From positions 21,328-85,327 of the forward strand of contig CAVTSO010000008.1 of the NCBI GenBank assembly GCA_963737445.1: a stretch of 64,000 nt of DNA. The letters are read 5' to 3'. The position numbers were made by a program, and so were the translations under genes. Below are positions 18,349 to 27,643 of the stretch, in pieces. The notes under the pieces were generated by a model. The model was not told the DNA's origin, ran no database searches, and worked only from the letters and a program-made list of their open reading frames with translations. This DNA comes from JAICYJ01 sp963737445 (GTDB lineage: Bacteria > Actinomycetota > Thermoleophilia > Gaiellales > JAICJC01). How positions within the stretch are numbered: position 1 is the stretch's first letter; the number at the start of each line of letters is the position of its first letter.

Positions 18349-18507
18349 GATCTCGCCACCGGGAGGGCCGCAAACCGCTTGTTGACACCGGTATCCTGTG
18401 TTACAAAGTCAGGGTGGTTGTAGCGTCTGCTCATGTTCCGAGGGCTTCGCTACGATATGAGTAGTACGGCAGCAATTGGCCGGCTCTGGAGGAGGCAGCG
18501 AGACAGC

Positions 18508-18906
18508 ATGATCATGATCACCGAACGCGCGGCCGAGAAGGTCAAGGAGCTGATGGCTGCAGAAGGTGATCCGTCGCTGAGCGCGCTCCGCGTCGCGGTC
18601 GAGGGCGGGGGCTGTTCGGGCTTCCAGTACGCGCTCGGATTCGACTCCGCGCTTGAGGACAACGACGAGGCCTGGGAGCACCACGGAGTGCGGGTGATCG
18701 TCGACCGCTTCAGCCTTCCCTACCTGGAGGGCGCCAGCGTCGACTACATCGACGGCCTGACCGGCGCCGGCTTCCAGATCGAGAACCCCAACGTGGTCGC
18801 GGCCTGCGGCTGCGGCAGCTCGTTCCAGGCCAAGGACGAGGTGCCCGCTGCGGCGCTTCCTGACGCCGATGACGGCTGCGGCACCGGCTGCGGCTGCTCG
18901 CATTAG
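18508..18906 (+). CDS. IscA/ErpA/HesB-family iron-sulfur cluster assembly protein with Cys-rich tail
   Basis: The 132-residue protein begins MIMITERAAEKVKELMAAEGD and carries the three invariant cluster cysteines: C36 in GGGCSGFQY, and C100 and C102 in ACGCGSSF. A-type carriers deliver Fe-S clusters to apo-proteins. After the normal domain end there is a tail of about 25 residues finishing DDGCGTGCGCSH, which adds C124, C128 and C130. A GGAGGAGG lies 12 nt before the chosen ATG. Longer in-frame starts upstream (18433) would add sequence foreign to the family. It diverges from the nuo operon. Confidence 0.9.
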   Translation: MIMITERAAEKVKELMAAEGDPSLSALRVAVEGGGCSGFQYALGFDSALEDNDEAWEHHGVRVIVDRFSLPYLEGASVDYIDGLTGAGFQIENPNVVAACGCGSSFQAKDEVPAAALPDADDGCGTGCGCSH

Positions 18907-18908
18907 CA

Positions 18909-19107
18909 GATGGGTGGTCGGTATCTCCGTGGTGTCCTGGATGGCGAGAACCGAGGCTCGCACTGATCGAGGGAGCGTCAATATCGGGAATATTGGCGCG
19001 ACCGAGGACGCAGCGAGGCGGTTGTTCGCAGCCGTAGCCACGCCGGCCGCCGCTGACTCCAGACCGGTCGCAGCGGCCAGGCCCGCGGAAGATATCGACC
19101 AACCATC
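18909..19107. repeat. diverged 199-bp member of the inverted-repeat element family
   Basis: The left end GATGGGTGGTCGGTATCT and the reverse complement of the right end (GATGGTTGGTCGATATCT) match at 16 of 18 positions. They resemble the ends of the elements at 20761, 28640 and 45905. The left interior CTGGATGGCGAGAACCGAGG is alignable by eye with the 45905 copy. The element fills most of the 306-nt gap between the IscA-like gene and the ferredoxin reductase gene. The interior holds a separate 17-nt inverted repeat, CAATAT-N5-ATATTG, at about 18980-18996. Family membership is less certain than for the other copies. Confidence 0.5.
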
Positions 19108-19169
19108 TTCCCCTCAGCGCCGGGCCGCCGGGCTAGGCTGCTGCATCCTGACCGCGTGGTCAACCGGTA

Positions 19170-19187
19170 GAGTTTGGATCCAAACTC
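19170..19187. promoter_or_regulatory. perfect 18-bp palindrome upstream of ferredoxin-NADP reductase
   Basis: GAGTTTGGATCCAAACTC is its own reverse complement and ends 25 nt before the GTG start at 19213. A possible -10 (TAGAGT, 19168-19173) overlaps its left half. Position and symmetry fit an operator for a dimeric regulator. No known regulator motif is recognised. Confidence 0.45.
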
Positions 19188-19212
19188 GAAGCGGCCTGGA
19201 GGTCCTGGCGTC

Positions 19213-20211
19213 GTGAGCGCAGAGCAGATCACCGACATCACCATCATCGGCGGCGGCCCCACCGGCCTCGCCGCCGCCTACTACGGCGGCCATCGCGATG
19301 CGTCCGTGCGGATCGTCGAGAGCCTGGAACAGCTGGGCGGGCAGGTCTCGGCCGTCTACCCCGAGAAGCACATCTTCGACGTGGCCGGCTTCCCCAAGGT
19401 GAACGGCCAGGAGCTGATCGACCGCCTGATCGAGCAGGCCCGGCAGTACGAGCCTGAGGTGCGCCTGGGCGAGGTGGTGGAGCGTATCGAGCACCGCGAC
19501 GACGAGGTGATCGAGCTGCACACGGCCGCCGGCGAGACGCTGCTGACGCGCACCATGATCATCACCGCCGGGCACGGCGCGTTCAACCCGCGTACCCTGG
19601 GGCTGCCCGAGCTGGAGACGTTCGCGGGCAGCGGTCTGCACTACTACGTCAAGGAGAAGGCCCACTTCAGCGGCAAGCGGGTGGCTCTTGTCGGCGGCGG
19701 CGACTCGGCGCTGGACTGGGCCATGAACCTGCAGGACACGGCCGAGCTGCCGATCACGCTGATCCACCGCCGCGACCGGTTCCGCGGCCTCGAGTCGTCG
19801 GTGAACGAGGTGCAGCGCCTGGCCGGCGAGGGCCACGTGCGGATCCTGACGCCGCACGAGGTGCGCGGCGCCGAGGGCAACGGGCGGCTGCAGGCGATCA
19901 CCGTCGAGAACACCGAGACCGGCGAGTTCGAGCGGATCGAGGTCGACGCCGTGGTCACGCTGCTGGGCTTCATCTCCCACCTCGGGCCGATCGCCGACTG
20001 GGGCCTCGAGTTCGCGAACAAGCGCCAGATCAAGGTCGCCCCCAGCATGGAGACGAACCTGCCCGGCGTCTACGCGGCCGGCGACGTCGCCGGCTACGAG
20101 GGCAAGATCACGCTGATCACGGTCGGCTTCTCGGAGGCGGCGATCGCGGCGAACCACTGCGTCGCCCGCATCCGCGGCGAGAAGGTGCAGCCGAAGTACT
20201 CGACCGAGTAG
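19213..20211 (+). CDS. ferredoxin--NADP reductase, type 2 (thioredoxin-reductase-like)
   Basis: The 332-residue flavoprotein has the FAD-binding GGGPTGLAAAYYGG at residues 14-27, the NADPH-binding GGGDSALDWAMNL and the C-terminal FAD motif GDVAGYEGKITLITVGFSEAAIAANH. It lacks the CxxC redox pair of thioredoxin reductases, which is the hallmark of YumC-type ferredoxin/flavodoxin NADP reductases. It would reduce ferredoxin for Fe-S assembly or other pathways. The GTG start is preceded by GGAGG at a 10-nt spacing; an in-frame TTG at 19174 lies inside the upstream palindrome and is rejected. Confidence 0.92.
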   Translation: MSAEQITDITIIGGGPTGLAAAYYGGHRDASVRIVESLEQLGGQVSAVYPEKHIFDVAGFPKVNGQELIDRLIEQARQYEPEVRLGEVVERIEHRDDEVIELHTAAGETLLTRTMIITAGHGAFNPRTLGLPELETFAGSGLHYYVKEKAHFSGKRVALVGGGDSALDWAMNLQDTAELPITLIHRRDRFRGLESSVNEVQRLAGEGHVRILTPHEVRGAEGNGRLQAITVENTETGEFERIEVDAVVTLLGFISHLGPIADWGLEFANKRQIKVAPSMETNLPGVYAAGDVAGYEGKITLITVGFSEAAIAANHCVARIRGEKVQPKYSTE

Positions 20212-20231
20212 GCGTCTGCGAGGATGCGGTC

Positions 20232-20747
20232 ATGAGCGGCCGCCTGGCGGACATCCTCGCCCCCGACCTGCGCTGCGTGTTCGTCGGCATCAACCCGGGT
20301 CTGAAGTCGGCCGAGGCCGGGTTCCACTTCGCCAATCCGCGCAACGACTTCTGGCGGCTGCTGGCCGACGCCGGCCTCACATCACGCCTGCTCGAGCCCT
20401 CGCAGCAGGACGAGCTGCTGGCCAACGGCCTGGGGCTGACCAATGCCGCGCGGCGCGTCACCCGCGGCAGCGGCGAGCTGCGCCGCACCGACTTCGCAGA
20501 CGCCGCCCGGCGGCTGGGCGCGGTCGCCCGCGACCTGCACCCGGGTGCGTTCGCGTTCGTTGGCAAGCAGGCATACGCGGGCGCGTTCGGCGAGCGCCCC
20601 GACCACGGGCTGCAGGCGCGCGAGCTGGAGGGGCGGCCGCTGTTCGTGCTGCCGTCCACCTCTCCCGCCAATGCGGCGGTGCCCTACCCGGAGAAGCTGC
20701 GGTGGTTCCGGGAGCTGGCCGAGCTGCTGGATCGGCCCCGGGGCTGA
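20232..20747 (+). CDS. mug: G/U (G/T) mismatch-specific uracil-DNA glycosylase
   Basis: The 171-residue protein has the Mug/TDG signature: the active-site loop VGINPGLKSAEAGFHFANPRNDFW and the second motif VLPSTSPANAAV. It removes uracil or thymine opposite guanine as the first step of base excision repair. Length is typical of bacterial Mug. It starts 20 nt after the ferredoxin reductase gene and may be cotranscribed with it. Confidence 0.9.
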   Translation: MSGRLADILAPDLRCVFVGINPGLKSAEAGFHFANPRNDFWRLLADAGLTSRLLEPSQQDELLANGLGLTNAARRVTRGSGELRRTDFADAARRLGAVARDLHPGAFAFVGKQAYAGAFGERPDHGLQARELEGRPLFVLPSTSPANAAVPYPEKLRWFRELAELLDRPRG

Positions 20748-20760
20748 CGGATCTAAGCTA

Positions 20761-20809
20761 GATGCTTGATTCCACGGGATCCGCCACGCAGCTCGTGGAA
20801 TCAAGCATC
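20761..20809. repeat. 49-bp mini-copy of the inverted-repeat element family
   Basis: GATGCTTGATTCCACG and its exact reverse complement CGTGGAATCAAGCATC form 16-bp perfect arms around a 17-nt centre (GGATCCGCCACGCAGCT). Both the arms and the flanking centre sequence match the two ends of the 166-bp elements at 28640 and 45905, so this looks like an internal-deletion derivative. As RNA it forms a strong hairpin between mug and fumC. It ends 33 nt before the fumC ATG. Confidence 0.85.
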
Positions 20810-20842
20810 CAAACAGAACGAGAGGCGAGGAGCGCAGGCGAG

Positions 20843-22159
<1,317 letters not shown>

Positions 22160-22174
22160 CGGCCAGACCGTCGT

Positions 22175-22537
22175 CTAGCGAACCGCCGCGTACACGATCA
22201 CGCCCACCAGCACCACCATCAGCACCGCCAGGGGCATCGCCAGGCTGCCGCTGCGCACGTCCTCCACGCCCTCGCCCGGTTCCGGCGGCGGGTACATCGG
22301 CAGCTCGCCGATGGCGATGCGGTGCGCCACCGACTGCGCCTCGTCGGCGCGCACGAGCTCGGTCACGATCTCGGGTTCGAGCTCCATCTGTGCCGCGATC
22401 TCGTCGTCCCCCGTGCCCGCGTCGCGCAGCGCCATGAACCGCCGCACCTGATCGTCGCCGAGCGTGAAGTCGCTCGCCTCCTGCGCCGCCGAGCGCAGCG
22501 CCAGCAGGCGGTTATCGGGGGGTGGCGACTGCGACAT
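22175..22537 (-). CDS. small protein with C-terminal membrane anchor and helical, HTH-like N-terminus
   Basis: The 120-residue protein begins MSQSPPPDNRLLALRSAAQEASDFTLGDDQVRRFMALRDAGTGDDEIAAQMELEPEIV. The second part of that stretch resembles a short helix-turn-helix (about residues 35-65) but is not assignable to a family. A proline-rich linker and one transmembrane segment (MPLAVLMVVLVGVIVYAAV) finish the protein. Its start overlaps the end of the amidotransferase gene by 26 nt, so the two are probably cotranscribed. Confidence 0.65.
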   Translation of the reverse strand: MSQSPPPDNRLLALRSAAQEASDFTLGDDQVRRFMALRDAGTGDDEIAAQMELEPEIVTELVRADEAQSVAHRIAIGELPMYPPPEPGEGVEDVRSGSLAMPLAVLMVVLVGVIVYAAVR

Positions 22538-23231
22538 CGAGCCACCGTTCGAACATCTGACGCGCGACCAGCTGCATGCCGGCTGCGGCGCGGTCGAACT
22601 CGTCGAACAGGCCCGGCGCAGCACCCGCCCCGAGCGTCTGCTCGAGCGATCTCACGTAGGCCGGCACCGTCGCCCACTCCCGCGCCATGTCCCCCGTCAC
22701 CTCGACGTGGAACTGCACGCCGTACGCGGCCCGGCCGTAGCGAAAGGCCTGGTGCGGATACGCCGGAGACTCCGCCAGCAGCACCGCTCCCTCGGGCAGG
22801 TCGAACGTATCGCCGTGCCACTGCAGCGTTGCCAGCTCGCGCGGCAGCCCCGCGAACACGGGGTCGGACGCGCCCTCGTCGGTCAGCGTCACCCCCAGCA
22901 CGCCCACCTCCGGCTGCGGCCCCGGGTAGACGCGTGCGCCCAGGCTGGATGCCAGCAGCTGCACGCCCAGGCAGGCGCCCCAGTAGCCGACCCCGGCCTG
23001 CACGGCCTCGCGGATCAGCCGCTTCTCCGCGCCCAGCCAGGGGTGCTCGGACTCGTCGTTCACGCTCATCGGGCCGCCCATCGCCACGATCAGGCCGAAG
23101 TCGCGCCAGTCGGGCAGCTGGCCGCCCTCGTCCAGCTCGACGCGCGTGATGGCCGCGCCGCGCTCGAGCAGGACGTCCTCGAACACCCCGGGCGGCTCGC
23201 ATGCGATGTGCTGGAGCACGAGCGTCTTCAT
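22512..23231 (-). CDS. class I glutamine amidotransferase-like protein
   Basis: The 239-residue protein has a GATase1 fold with the nucleophile elbow YWGACLGVQLLA (C87) and the catalytic His/Glu pair in VQFHVEV (H175, E177). It stands alone rather than fused to a synthase domain, like the YLR126C/GuaA-like group whose acceptor substrates are mostly unknown. It reads from ATG 23231; a longer start at 23306 has no family support. Confidence 0.85.
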   Translation of the reverse strand: MKTLVLQHIACEPPGVFEDVLLERGAAITRVELDEGGQLPDWRDFGLIVAMGGPMSVNDESEHPWLGAEKRLIREAVQAGVGYWGACLGVQLLASSLGARVYPGPQPEVGVLGVTLTDEGASDPVFAGLPRELATLQWHGDTFDLPEGAVLLAESPAYPHQAFRYGRAAYGVQFHVEVTGDMAREWATVPAYVRSLEQTLGAGAAPGLFDEFDRAAAGMQLVARQMFERWLDVAVATPR

Positions 23232-23241
23232 CGCAGGCAGC

Positions 23242-24036
23242 TTACGCGGTGCGGTCCTTGGCCACCAGAAAGTCGCGTACGAGCGCGCTGGTCTCGGCCA
23301 TCGCATCCCACAGCACCACGTGCCCGCCGGGCACCTCCTCGACGCGCAACCTGCGAACCGCGTCGAAGGCCGCCTCGACGTCTCCGTCGGTCAGCCAACG
23401 CGACTCGTGGCCGCGGATCAGCATGGTCGGGCACAGCACGTCTGACAGCCGCGTTTCGGGGTGGGCCGCCGCCTCCAGGGCGGCCGCCGCCGCCTCGCGG
23501 CTGTAGCGGTAGCGGTAGCGGCCGTCGTCGTCGGCGACCAGGTGCTCGGCCATCTCCTCCTCGAGCAGCCCGCGCGGCGTGTGCAGCAGCCCATCCTCCT
23601 GCCGGCGCCGGTCGATCGCCTCATCCACCCCGGCGTACCCGCCTCCATCGCGCTCGACGCGGGCCGCCTCGCGCATCGCCCCCGGCGACGGCGCCAGCGG
23701 CGGCTCCAACAGGGTCAGCGAGTTGATCCGCTCCTGGTTTCGCACCGCGTAGGCGATCGCCACGCGTGCACCGAATCCGTCGCCGATCAGGCCCGCCTGG
23801 TCGATGCCACTGGCGTCCAGCACCTCGTGCAGGTCGTCGGCATGCTGTTCGATCGTGTGCGGGCCCGACCAGGGCGAGCGGCCGTGGCCGCGCAGGTCGT
23901 AGGCCACGACCAGCCGGCCCCGCTCGAGCATCCGCGCAACCCGCTCGAAGCGACGGGCGTGGCCGCGCACGTCATGCAGGCAGACGGCCGGGGGCAGCTC
24001 GTCGGGGCCCCACCGCAGAATCCGAAACGCCGTCAT
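23242..24036 (-). CDS. alpha/beta-hydrolase fold protein lacking the usual nucleophile
   Basis: The 264-residue protein has the general alpha/beta hydrolase layout: an oxyanion region LHDVRGHARRFERV, DLRGHGRS after strand 4, the elbow region, CPTMLIRGHESRW and a C-terminal GGHVVLWDAM. The elbow reads G85-D86-G87-F88-G89 where active enzymes have G-x-S-x-G, so the nucleophile position is glycine. It may be a non-catalytic member or use another mechanism. It precedes the amidotransferase by 10 nt. Confidence 0.8.
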   Translation of the reverse strand: MTAFRILRWGPDELPPAVCLHDVRGHARRFERVARMLERGRLVVAYDLRGHGRSPWSGPHTIEQHADDLHEVLDASGIDQAGLIGDGFGARVAIAYAVRNQERINSLTLLEPPLAPSPGAMREAARVERDGGGYAGVDEAIDRRRQEDGLLHTPRGLLEEEMAEHLVADDDGRYRYRYSREAAAAALEAAAHPETRLSDVLCPTMLIRGHESRWLTDGDVEAAFDAVRRLRVEEVPGGHVVLWDAMAETSALVRDFLVAKDRTA

Positions 24037-24054
24037 CGACGCAGATTCTACGGG

Positions 24055-24591
24055 TCAACCGTCGGTCAGCAATCCCGCGGGGTACGGGCCCGGCGTCGTC
24101 TCGGGGACATCCGCGTAGGCCACCTTGCCGGTGGTCGCCTCCTCGCTGACGCCCGCCCCGTGGCTGAGCGCGAGCTCCGAGACCGGGTAGACCAGACCCT
24201 CGCCGCCGTTGCGGGCGCCGACGCCGACGAGCACGCAGGGGTCGTCCCCGGCGCCCACGAAGACGTGCTCCGTGAACGGCGGGCAGTGCACGAAGTCCCA
24301 GGCGCGCAGCCGGCGCTCCTGTCCCTCGATCAGCACCAGGCACTCGCCGCTCACGACCAGGAAGTCCTCCTGGCCCTCCTCGGCGTGGTAGTAGCAGTTG
24401 GGCTGGCCCGGCCACATCACCTGGACGTTGATACCGTAGTGCGGGAACTGCTGGGAGCCCTCGAACAGCACCCCGGCGCCGAACTTCTCGTTGTGCACCC
24501 AGGGCGTCTCGCGGGCGTTGACGATGAACCACCCCTCGCCGGCCGGCTTCCTGCCGTCGGGGGAGTCCTCCATCGGGGCTTCCGGAACCAT
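24055..24591 (-). CDS. cupin-domain protein
   Basis: The 178-residue protein contains a double-stranded beta-helix core. The likely metal ligands are in NCYYHAEEGQEDFLVVSGECLVLIEGQERRL (cupin motif 1) and WDFVHCPPFTEHVFVG (motif 2). No enzyme class can be assigned. The ATG at 24591 has GGGAGG at a 7-nt spacing. It lies 17 nt downstream of lipA in the same direction and probably belongs to the lipoate/2-oxoacid dehydrogenase transcript. Confidence 0.85.
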   Translation of the reverse strand: MVPEAPMEDSPDGRKPAGEGWFIVNARETPWVHNEKFGAGVLFEGSQQFPHYGINVQVMWPGQPNCYYHAEEGQEDFLVVSGECLVLIEGQERRLRAWDFVHCPPFTEHVFVGAGDDPCVLVGVGARNGGEGLVYPVSELALSHGAGVSEEATTGKVAYADVPETTPGPYPAGLLTDG

Positions 24592-24608
24592 TGCATGTCC
24601 TCCCGTGG

Positions 24609-25535
24609 TCAGTGCGCGGCGACGCGCGAGCCACCGCTCGCGGCCAGGTGCTGCTCGTCTGCACGGTAGCTCGATCGCACCAGCGGCCCCGCGAATACGG
24701 ACGCGAACCCCATCGCCTCGCCCTGCTCGCGCATCCAGCGGAACTGCGCGGGCGTCACCCAGCGGTCGAGCGGCAGGTGCCGGTCGCTCGGCTGCAGATA
24801 CTGGCCGATCGTGACCACGTCGACGCGGTGATCGCGGAGATCTCGCATGATGTCGGCCACGTCCTGGTCGGTCTCGCCCATCCCCACGATGATGCCGCTC
24901 TTGGTCAGGAGCGGCGGCGCCGCCGGATACAGCTCGCCCCACACGTCCTTGGCCCGGTCGAGCAGGCCCAGCGCCTTGCGGTAGTCGCCGCGCGGGCGCA
25001 CCCGCCGGTAGAACCGCTCGGCCGTCTCGATGTTGTGGTTGAACACGTCCGGCCGGGCTGCCAGCACCGTCCGCAGCGCCTCCTCGCGGAAGCCTAGGAA
25101 GTCGGGCACCAGCACCTCGACGCCGCACTCGGCGGCGCGGCGGCGGATGGCGCGGATGGTGGCTGCGAAGTGGCCGGCTCCGCGGTCGGGCAGGTCGTCC
25201 CGGTCGACGGAGGTGACGACCACGTGGCGCAGCCCCATCCTGCGCACCGCCGTCGCGACGCGCAGCGGCTCCAGCGGCTCGGGTGCGCCCTCGGGACGTC
25301 CCGAGGTGACGGCGCAGTAGCGGCAGGCGCGCGTGCAGACGTCGCCCATGATCTGGAAGGTGGCGGTGCCGCGTCCCCAGCACTCGCCGATGTTGGGACA
25401 GCGTGCCTCCTCACAGACGGTGTGCAGGCCGCCGTCGCGCATGATCCCCTGTAGCTCGGCAAAGCGGGTGTTGCCCGACGGGGCGCGCACCTTCATCCAG
25501 GCGGGCCGTTCGCGGGCGAGCTCGGAGTAGGGCAT
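24609..25535 (-). CDS. lipA: lipoyl synthase
   Basis: The 308-residue radical-SAM enzyme has both cluster motifs: the auxiliary CEEARCPNIGEC and the SAM-binding CTRACRYC (CxxxCxxC). The C-terminal RSSYRADEQ is also conserved. It inserts two sulfurs into octanoyl groups on carrier proteins. The ATG overlaps the lipB stop as TGATG. Its targets here would include the lipoyl domain of the E2 encoded upstream in the same operon. Confidence 0.96.
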   Translation of the reverse strand: MPYSELARERPAWMKVRAPSGNTRFAELQGIMRDGGLHTVCEEARCPNIGECWGRGTATFQIMGDVCTRACRYCAVTSGRPEGAPEPLEPLRVATAVRRMGLRHVVVTSVDRDDLPDRGAGHFAATIRAIRRRAAECGVEVLVPDFLGFREEALRTVLAARPDVFNHNIETAERFYRRVRPRGDYRKALGLLDRAKDVWGELYPAAPPLLTKSGIIVGMGETDQDVADIMRDLRDHRVDVVTIGQYLQPSDRHLPLDRWVTPAQFRWMREQGEAMGFASVFAGPLVRSSYRADEQHLAASGGSRVAAH

Positions 25536-26206
25536 CAGACGGCGGCGGGGAGCGGGTCGAATGCGATCTGGAACCGCTCCTCGAAGGCATCGCGCAGCGC
25601 CGGGCGGAGATCGTCGACCGTCACCGCACGGCCGGCCTCGATCGACACCGACGTGAAGTCGGCGCCGCGCAGGCCACAGGCGTCGAACAGCTCGTAAACG
25701 TCGAGGTCGAGGTCGGCGTTGATCGAGAGCCCGTGTGTCGTCACCCAGCGCGCGCAGCGCACGCCGATCGACGCCACCTTGCGGTCCTCGACCCACACGC
25801 CGCTGGCGTGGTCACCCTCGACCACGCGGCCCTCGACGTCGAACTCCGCCAGCGTGTCGATCACCACCTGCTCGAGGTCGGCAACGTAGCGGTGCAGGTC
25901 CTTGCCGCGGCCGTGCAGGTCGAGCACCGGGTAGCAGACCACCTGCCCGGGGCCGTGGTACGTCGATCGCCCGCCGCGGCTGACCTCGACCACCTCGATG
26001 CCGCGGCGCGTGTACTCGACCGCGGCCATCAGCAGCTCCTCCCCGCGCACCGCCCGTGACCCGAGCGTGATCACCGGCTCGTGCTCCAGCAGCATCACCG
26101 TGTCGGGTATGGCCCCCTGGCTGCGGGCGGCCGCCAGGTCGGTCATCGTCTCGAGCGCATCCCTGTAGGGGGTCACGCCCAGCTCGTACAGGTACGCGCC
26201 GGTCAC
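25535..26206 (-). CDS. lipB: octanoyltransferase
   Basis: The 223-residue protein has the LipB signature RGGRSTYHGPGQVVCYPVLDL, the lysine/serine region KVASIGVRCARWVTTHGLSIN and the catalytic cysteine in FDACGLRGADFTS. It transfers octanoate from acyl carrier protein to lipoyl domains. The GTG start overlaps the E2 stop as GTGA, which excludes the longer ORF up to 26311. Confidence 0.95.
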   Translation of the reverse strand: MTGAYLYELGVTPYRDALETMTDLAAARSQGAIPDTVMLLEHEPVITLGSRAVRGEELLMAAVEYTRRGIEVVEVSRGGRSTYHGPGQVVCYPVLDLHGRGKDLHRYVADLEQVVIDTLAEFDVEGRVVEGDHASGVWVEDRKVASIGVRCARWVTTHGLSINADLDLDVYELFDACGLRGADFTSVSIEAGRAVTVDDLRPALRDAFEERFQIAFDPLPAAV

Positions 26207-27627
26207 AACCCGAACGCCTGCTCGTCCCAGCTCTCGAGGCTGGCCTTGATCTGGGCCATGAACTGTGCGGCGTAGGCGCCGTCCACCAGCCGGTGGTCGT
26301 AGGACAGGCACAGGAACATCATGTGGCGGATCGCGATCGAGTCGTTGCCGTGGCGGTCGCTGACCACCACCGGCCGCTTCACGATCGCCTCCACATCGAG
26401 GATCGCGACCTGGCCCTCGGGAATGATGGGCGTGCCCATCAGCGCGCCGAACACGCCGGGGTTGGTGATCGTGAACGAGCCGCCGGCCATCTCGTCGGGC
26501 GACAGCGTCTTGGTGCGGGCCTTCTCGGCCATCTCGATCACGGCCCGCGACAGGCCCACCAGGTTCATCTCCTCGGCGTGGTGGATGACCGGTACCATCA
26601 GGCCCTTGGCGTCATCCACGGCCACGGCCATGCCCAGGTTGACGTACTTCTTGATCAGCGCCGTCTCGCCCTGCACCCCGGCGTTCACCCATGGCCAGCT
26701 GCCGATCGCGTCGATCGTGGCGCGGGCGATGAACGGGATGTAGGTGAGGTTGACGCCGTAGCGCTTCTGGTACTCCGGCTTCCATTTCTTGCGCAGGTTG
26801 ACGACGCCGGTCATGTCGACCTCGATCACGGTGGTGACGTGCGCCGCCGTGTCCAGCGAGTGCCGCATGTGCCGCGCGATCACCTTGCGGATCGTGCTGA
26901 ACTGGTAGAGCTCCTCGTCGCCGCCGCTTGCGACCAGCGTCTGCTGGGTGGCGGGAGCGGGCGCCGGTGCGGCCGGTGGCGGCGGAGCCGGTGCCGCGGG
27001 CGGCGGCGCAGGCTGGCTGATCACGGGCTCCTCGGCGGGCGGCGCGAAGTGCGGCACGTCGTGGATCACCGGCTCGGCCTGGGCGCCGCCCGCGTCGATG
27101 AACGCCTGCACGTCCTTCTTGGTCACGCGCCCGCCGCGTCCGGTGCCGGGGATCTGGTTCGGGTCCAGGCGGTGCTCGGCCAGCATCCGCGCCACCACCG
27201 GCGAGATGAACGTGCGGCCGGAGTCGTCGTCGTCCTCGGCACCGTTGCTGCCGTTGGCCGCATGCGGCTCGGGGGCGGGCTGCGACGACATCGTCTGCGA
27301 CGTCTCCGGAGTGGCCGGCGTCTCCTCGGCGTTGTCGGTGGTGGCCGGCGGCGCCGTGTCCGCGGCCGCATCCGCGTCGCCCACGGCGATCACCGCGATG
27401 CGCGTGTTGACCGGCACCGTGTCGCCGTCGTTGGCGAGGATCTCGCGCACGACGCCGGACGCGGGCGACGGCACCTCGGTGTCGACCTTGTCGGTCGAGA
27501 TCTCGACGATCGTCTCGTCGGCCTCGATGTGCTCGCCGACCTGCTTCATCCAGCGGGTGATCGTGCCCTCCGACACGCTCACGCCCATCTGCGGCATTAC
27601 GACATCGACGACGGTTCCTGTGGCCAT
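26203..27627 (-). CDS. 2-oxoacid dehydrogenase E2, dihydrolipoyl acyltransferase
   Basis: The 474-residue protein has an N-terminal lipoyl domain with the modified lysine in STDKVDTEVPSP. An acidic linker, an E3/E1-binding domain (ISPVVARMLAEHRLDPNQIPGTGRGGRVTKKDV), a long Pro/Ala linker and a C-terminal acyltransferase domain with the catalytic SYDHRLVDGA (HxxxDG) follow. The substrate could be pyruvate or branched-chain 2-oxoacids; sequence reading alone does not decide. One lipoyl domain is present. The dihydrolipoamide dehydrogenase (E3) gene is not in the window. Confidence 0.94.
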   Translation of the reverse strand: MATGTVVDVVMPQMGVSVSEGTITRWMKQVGEHIEADETIVEISTDKVDTEVPSPASGVVREILANDGDTVPVNTRIAVIAVGDADAAADTAPPATTDNAEETPATPETSQTMSSQPAPEPHAANGSNGAEDDDDSGRTFISPVVARMLAEHRLDPNQIPGTGRGGRVTKKDVQAFIDAGGAQAEPVIHDVPHFAPPAEEPVISQPAPPPAAPAPPPPAAPAPAPATQQTLVASGGDEELYQFSTIRKVIARHMRHSLDTAAHVTTVIEVDMTGVVNLRKKWKPEYQKRYGVNLTYIPFIARATIDAIGSWPWVNAGVQGETALIKKYVNLGMAVAVDDAKGLMVPVIHHAEEMNLVGLSRAVIEMAEKARTKTLSPDEMAGGSFTITNPGVFGALMGTPIIPEGQVAILDVEAIVKRPVVVSDRHGNDSIAIRHMMFLCLSYDHRLVDGAYAAQFMAQIKASLESWDEQAFGL

Positions 27628-27643
27628 GCGGCGGCTCCTGGTT

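Noticed and set aside
18382..18407. Plus-strand promoter TTGACA with TACAAA for the IscA-like gene
   Set aside because: The spacing is only 14 nt and the -10 match is poor; no clear alternative was found, so it is not listed as a feature.
20762..20842. N-terminal extension of fumarase C from the upstream ATG
   Set aside because: The added 27 residues are encoded by the mini-repeat, are absent from the family, and the ATG at 20843 has a good ribosome binding site.
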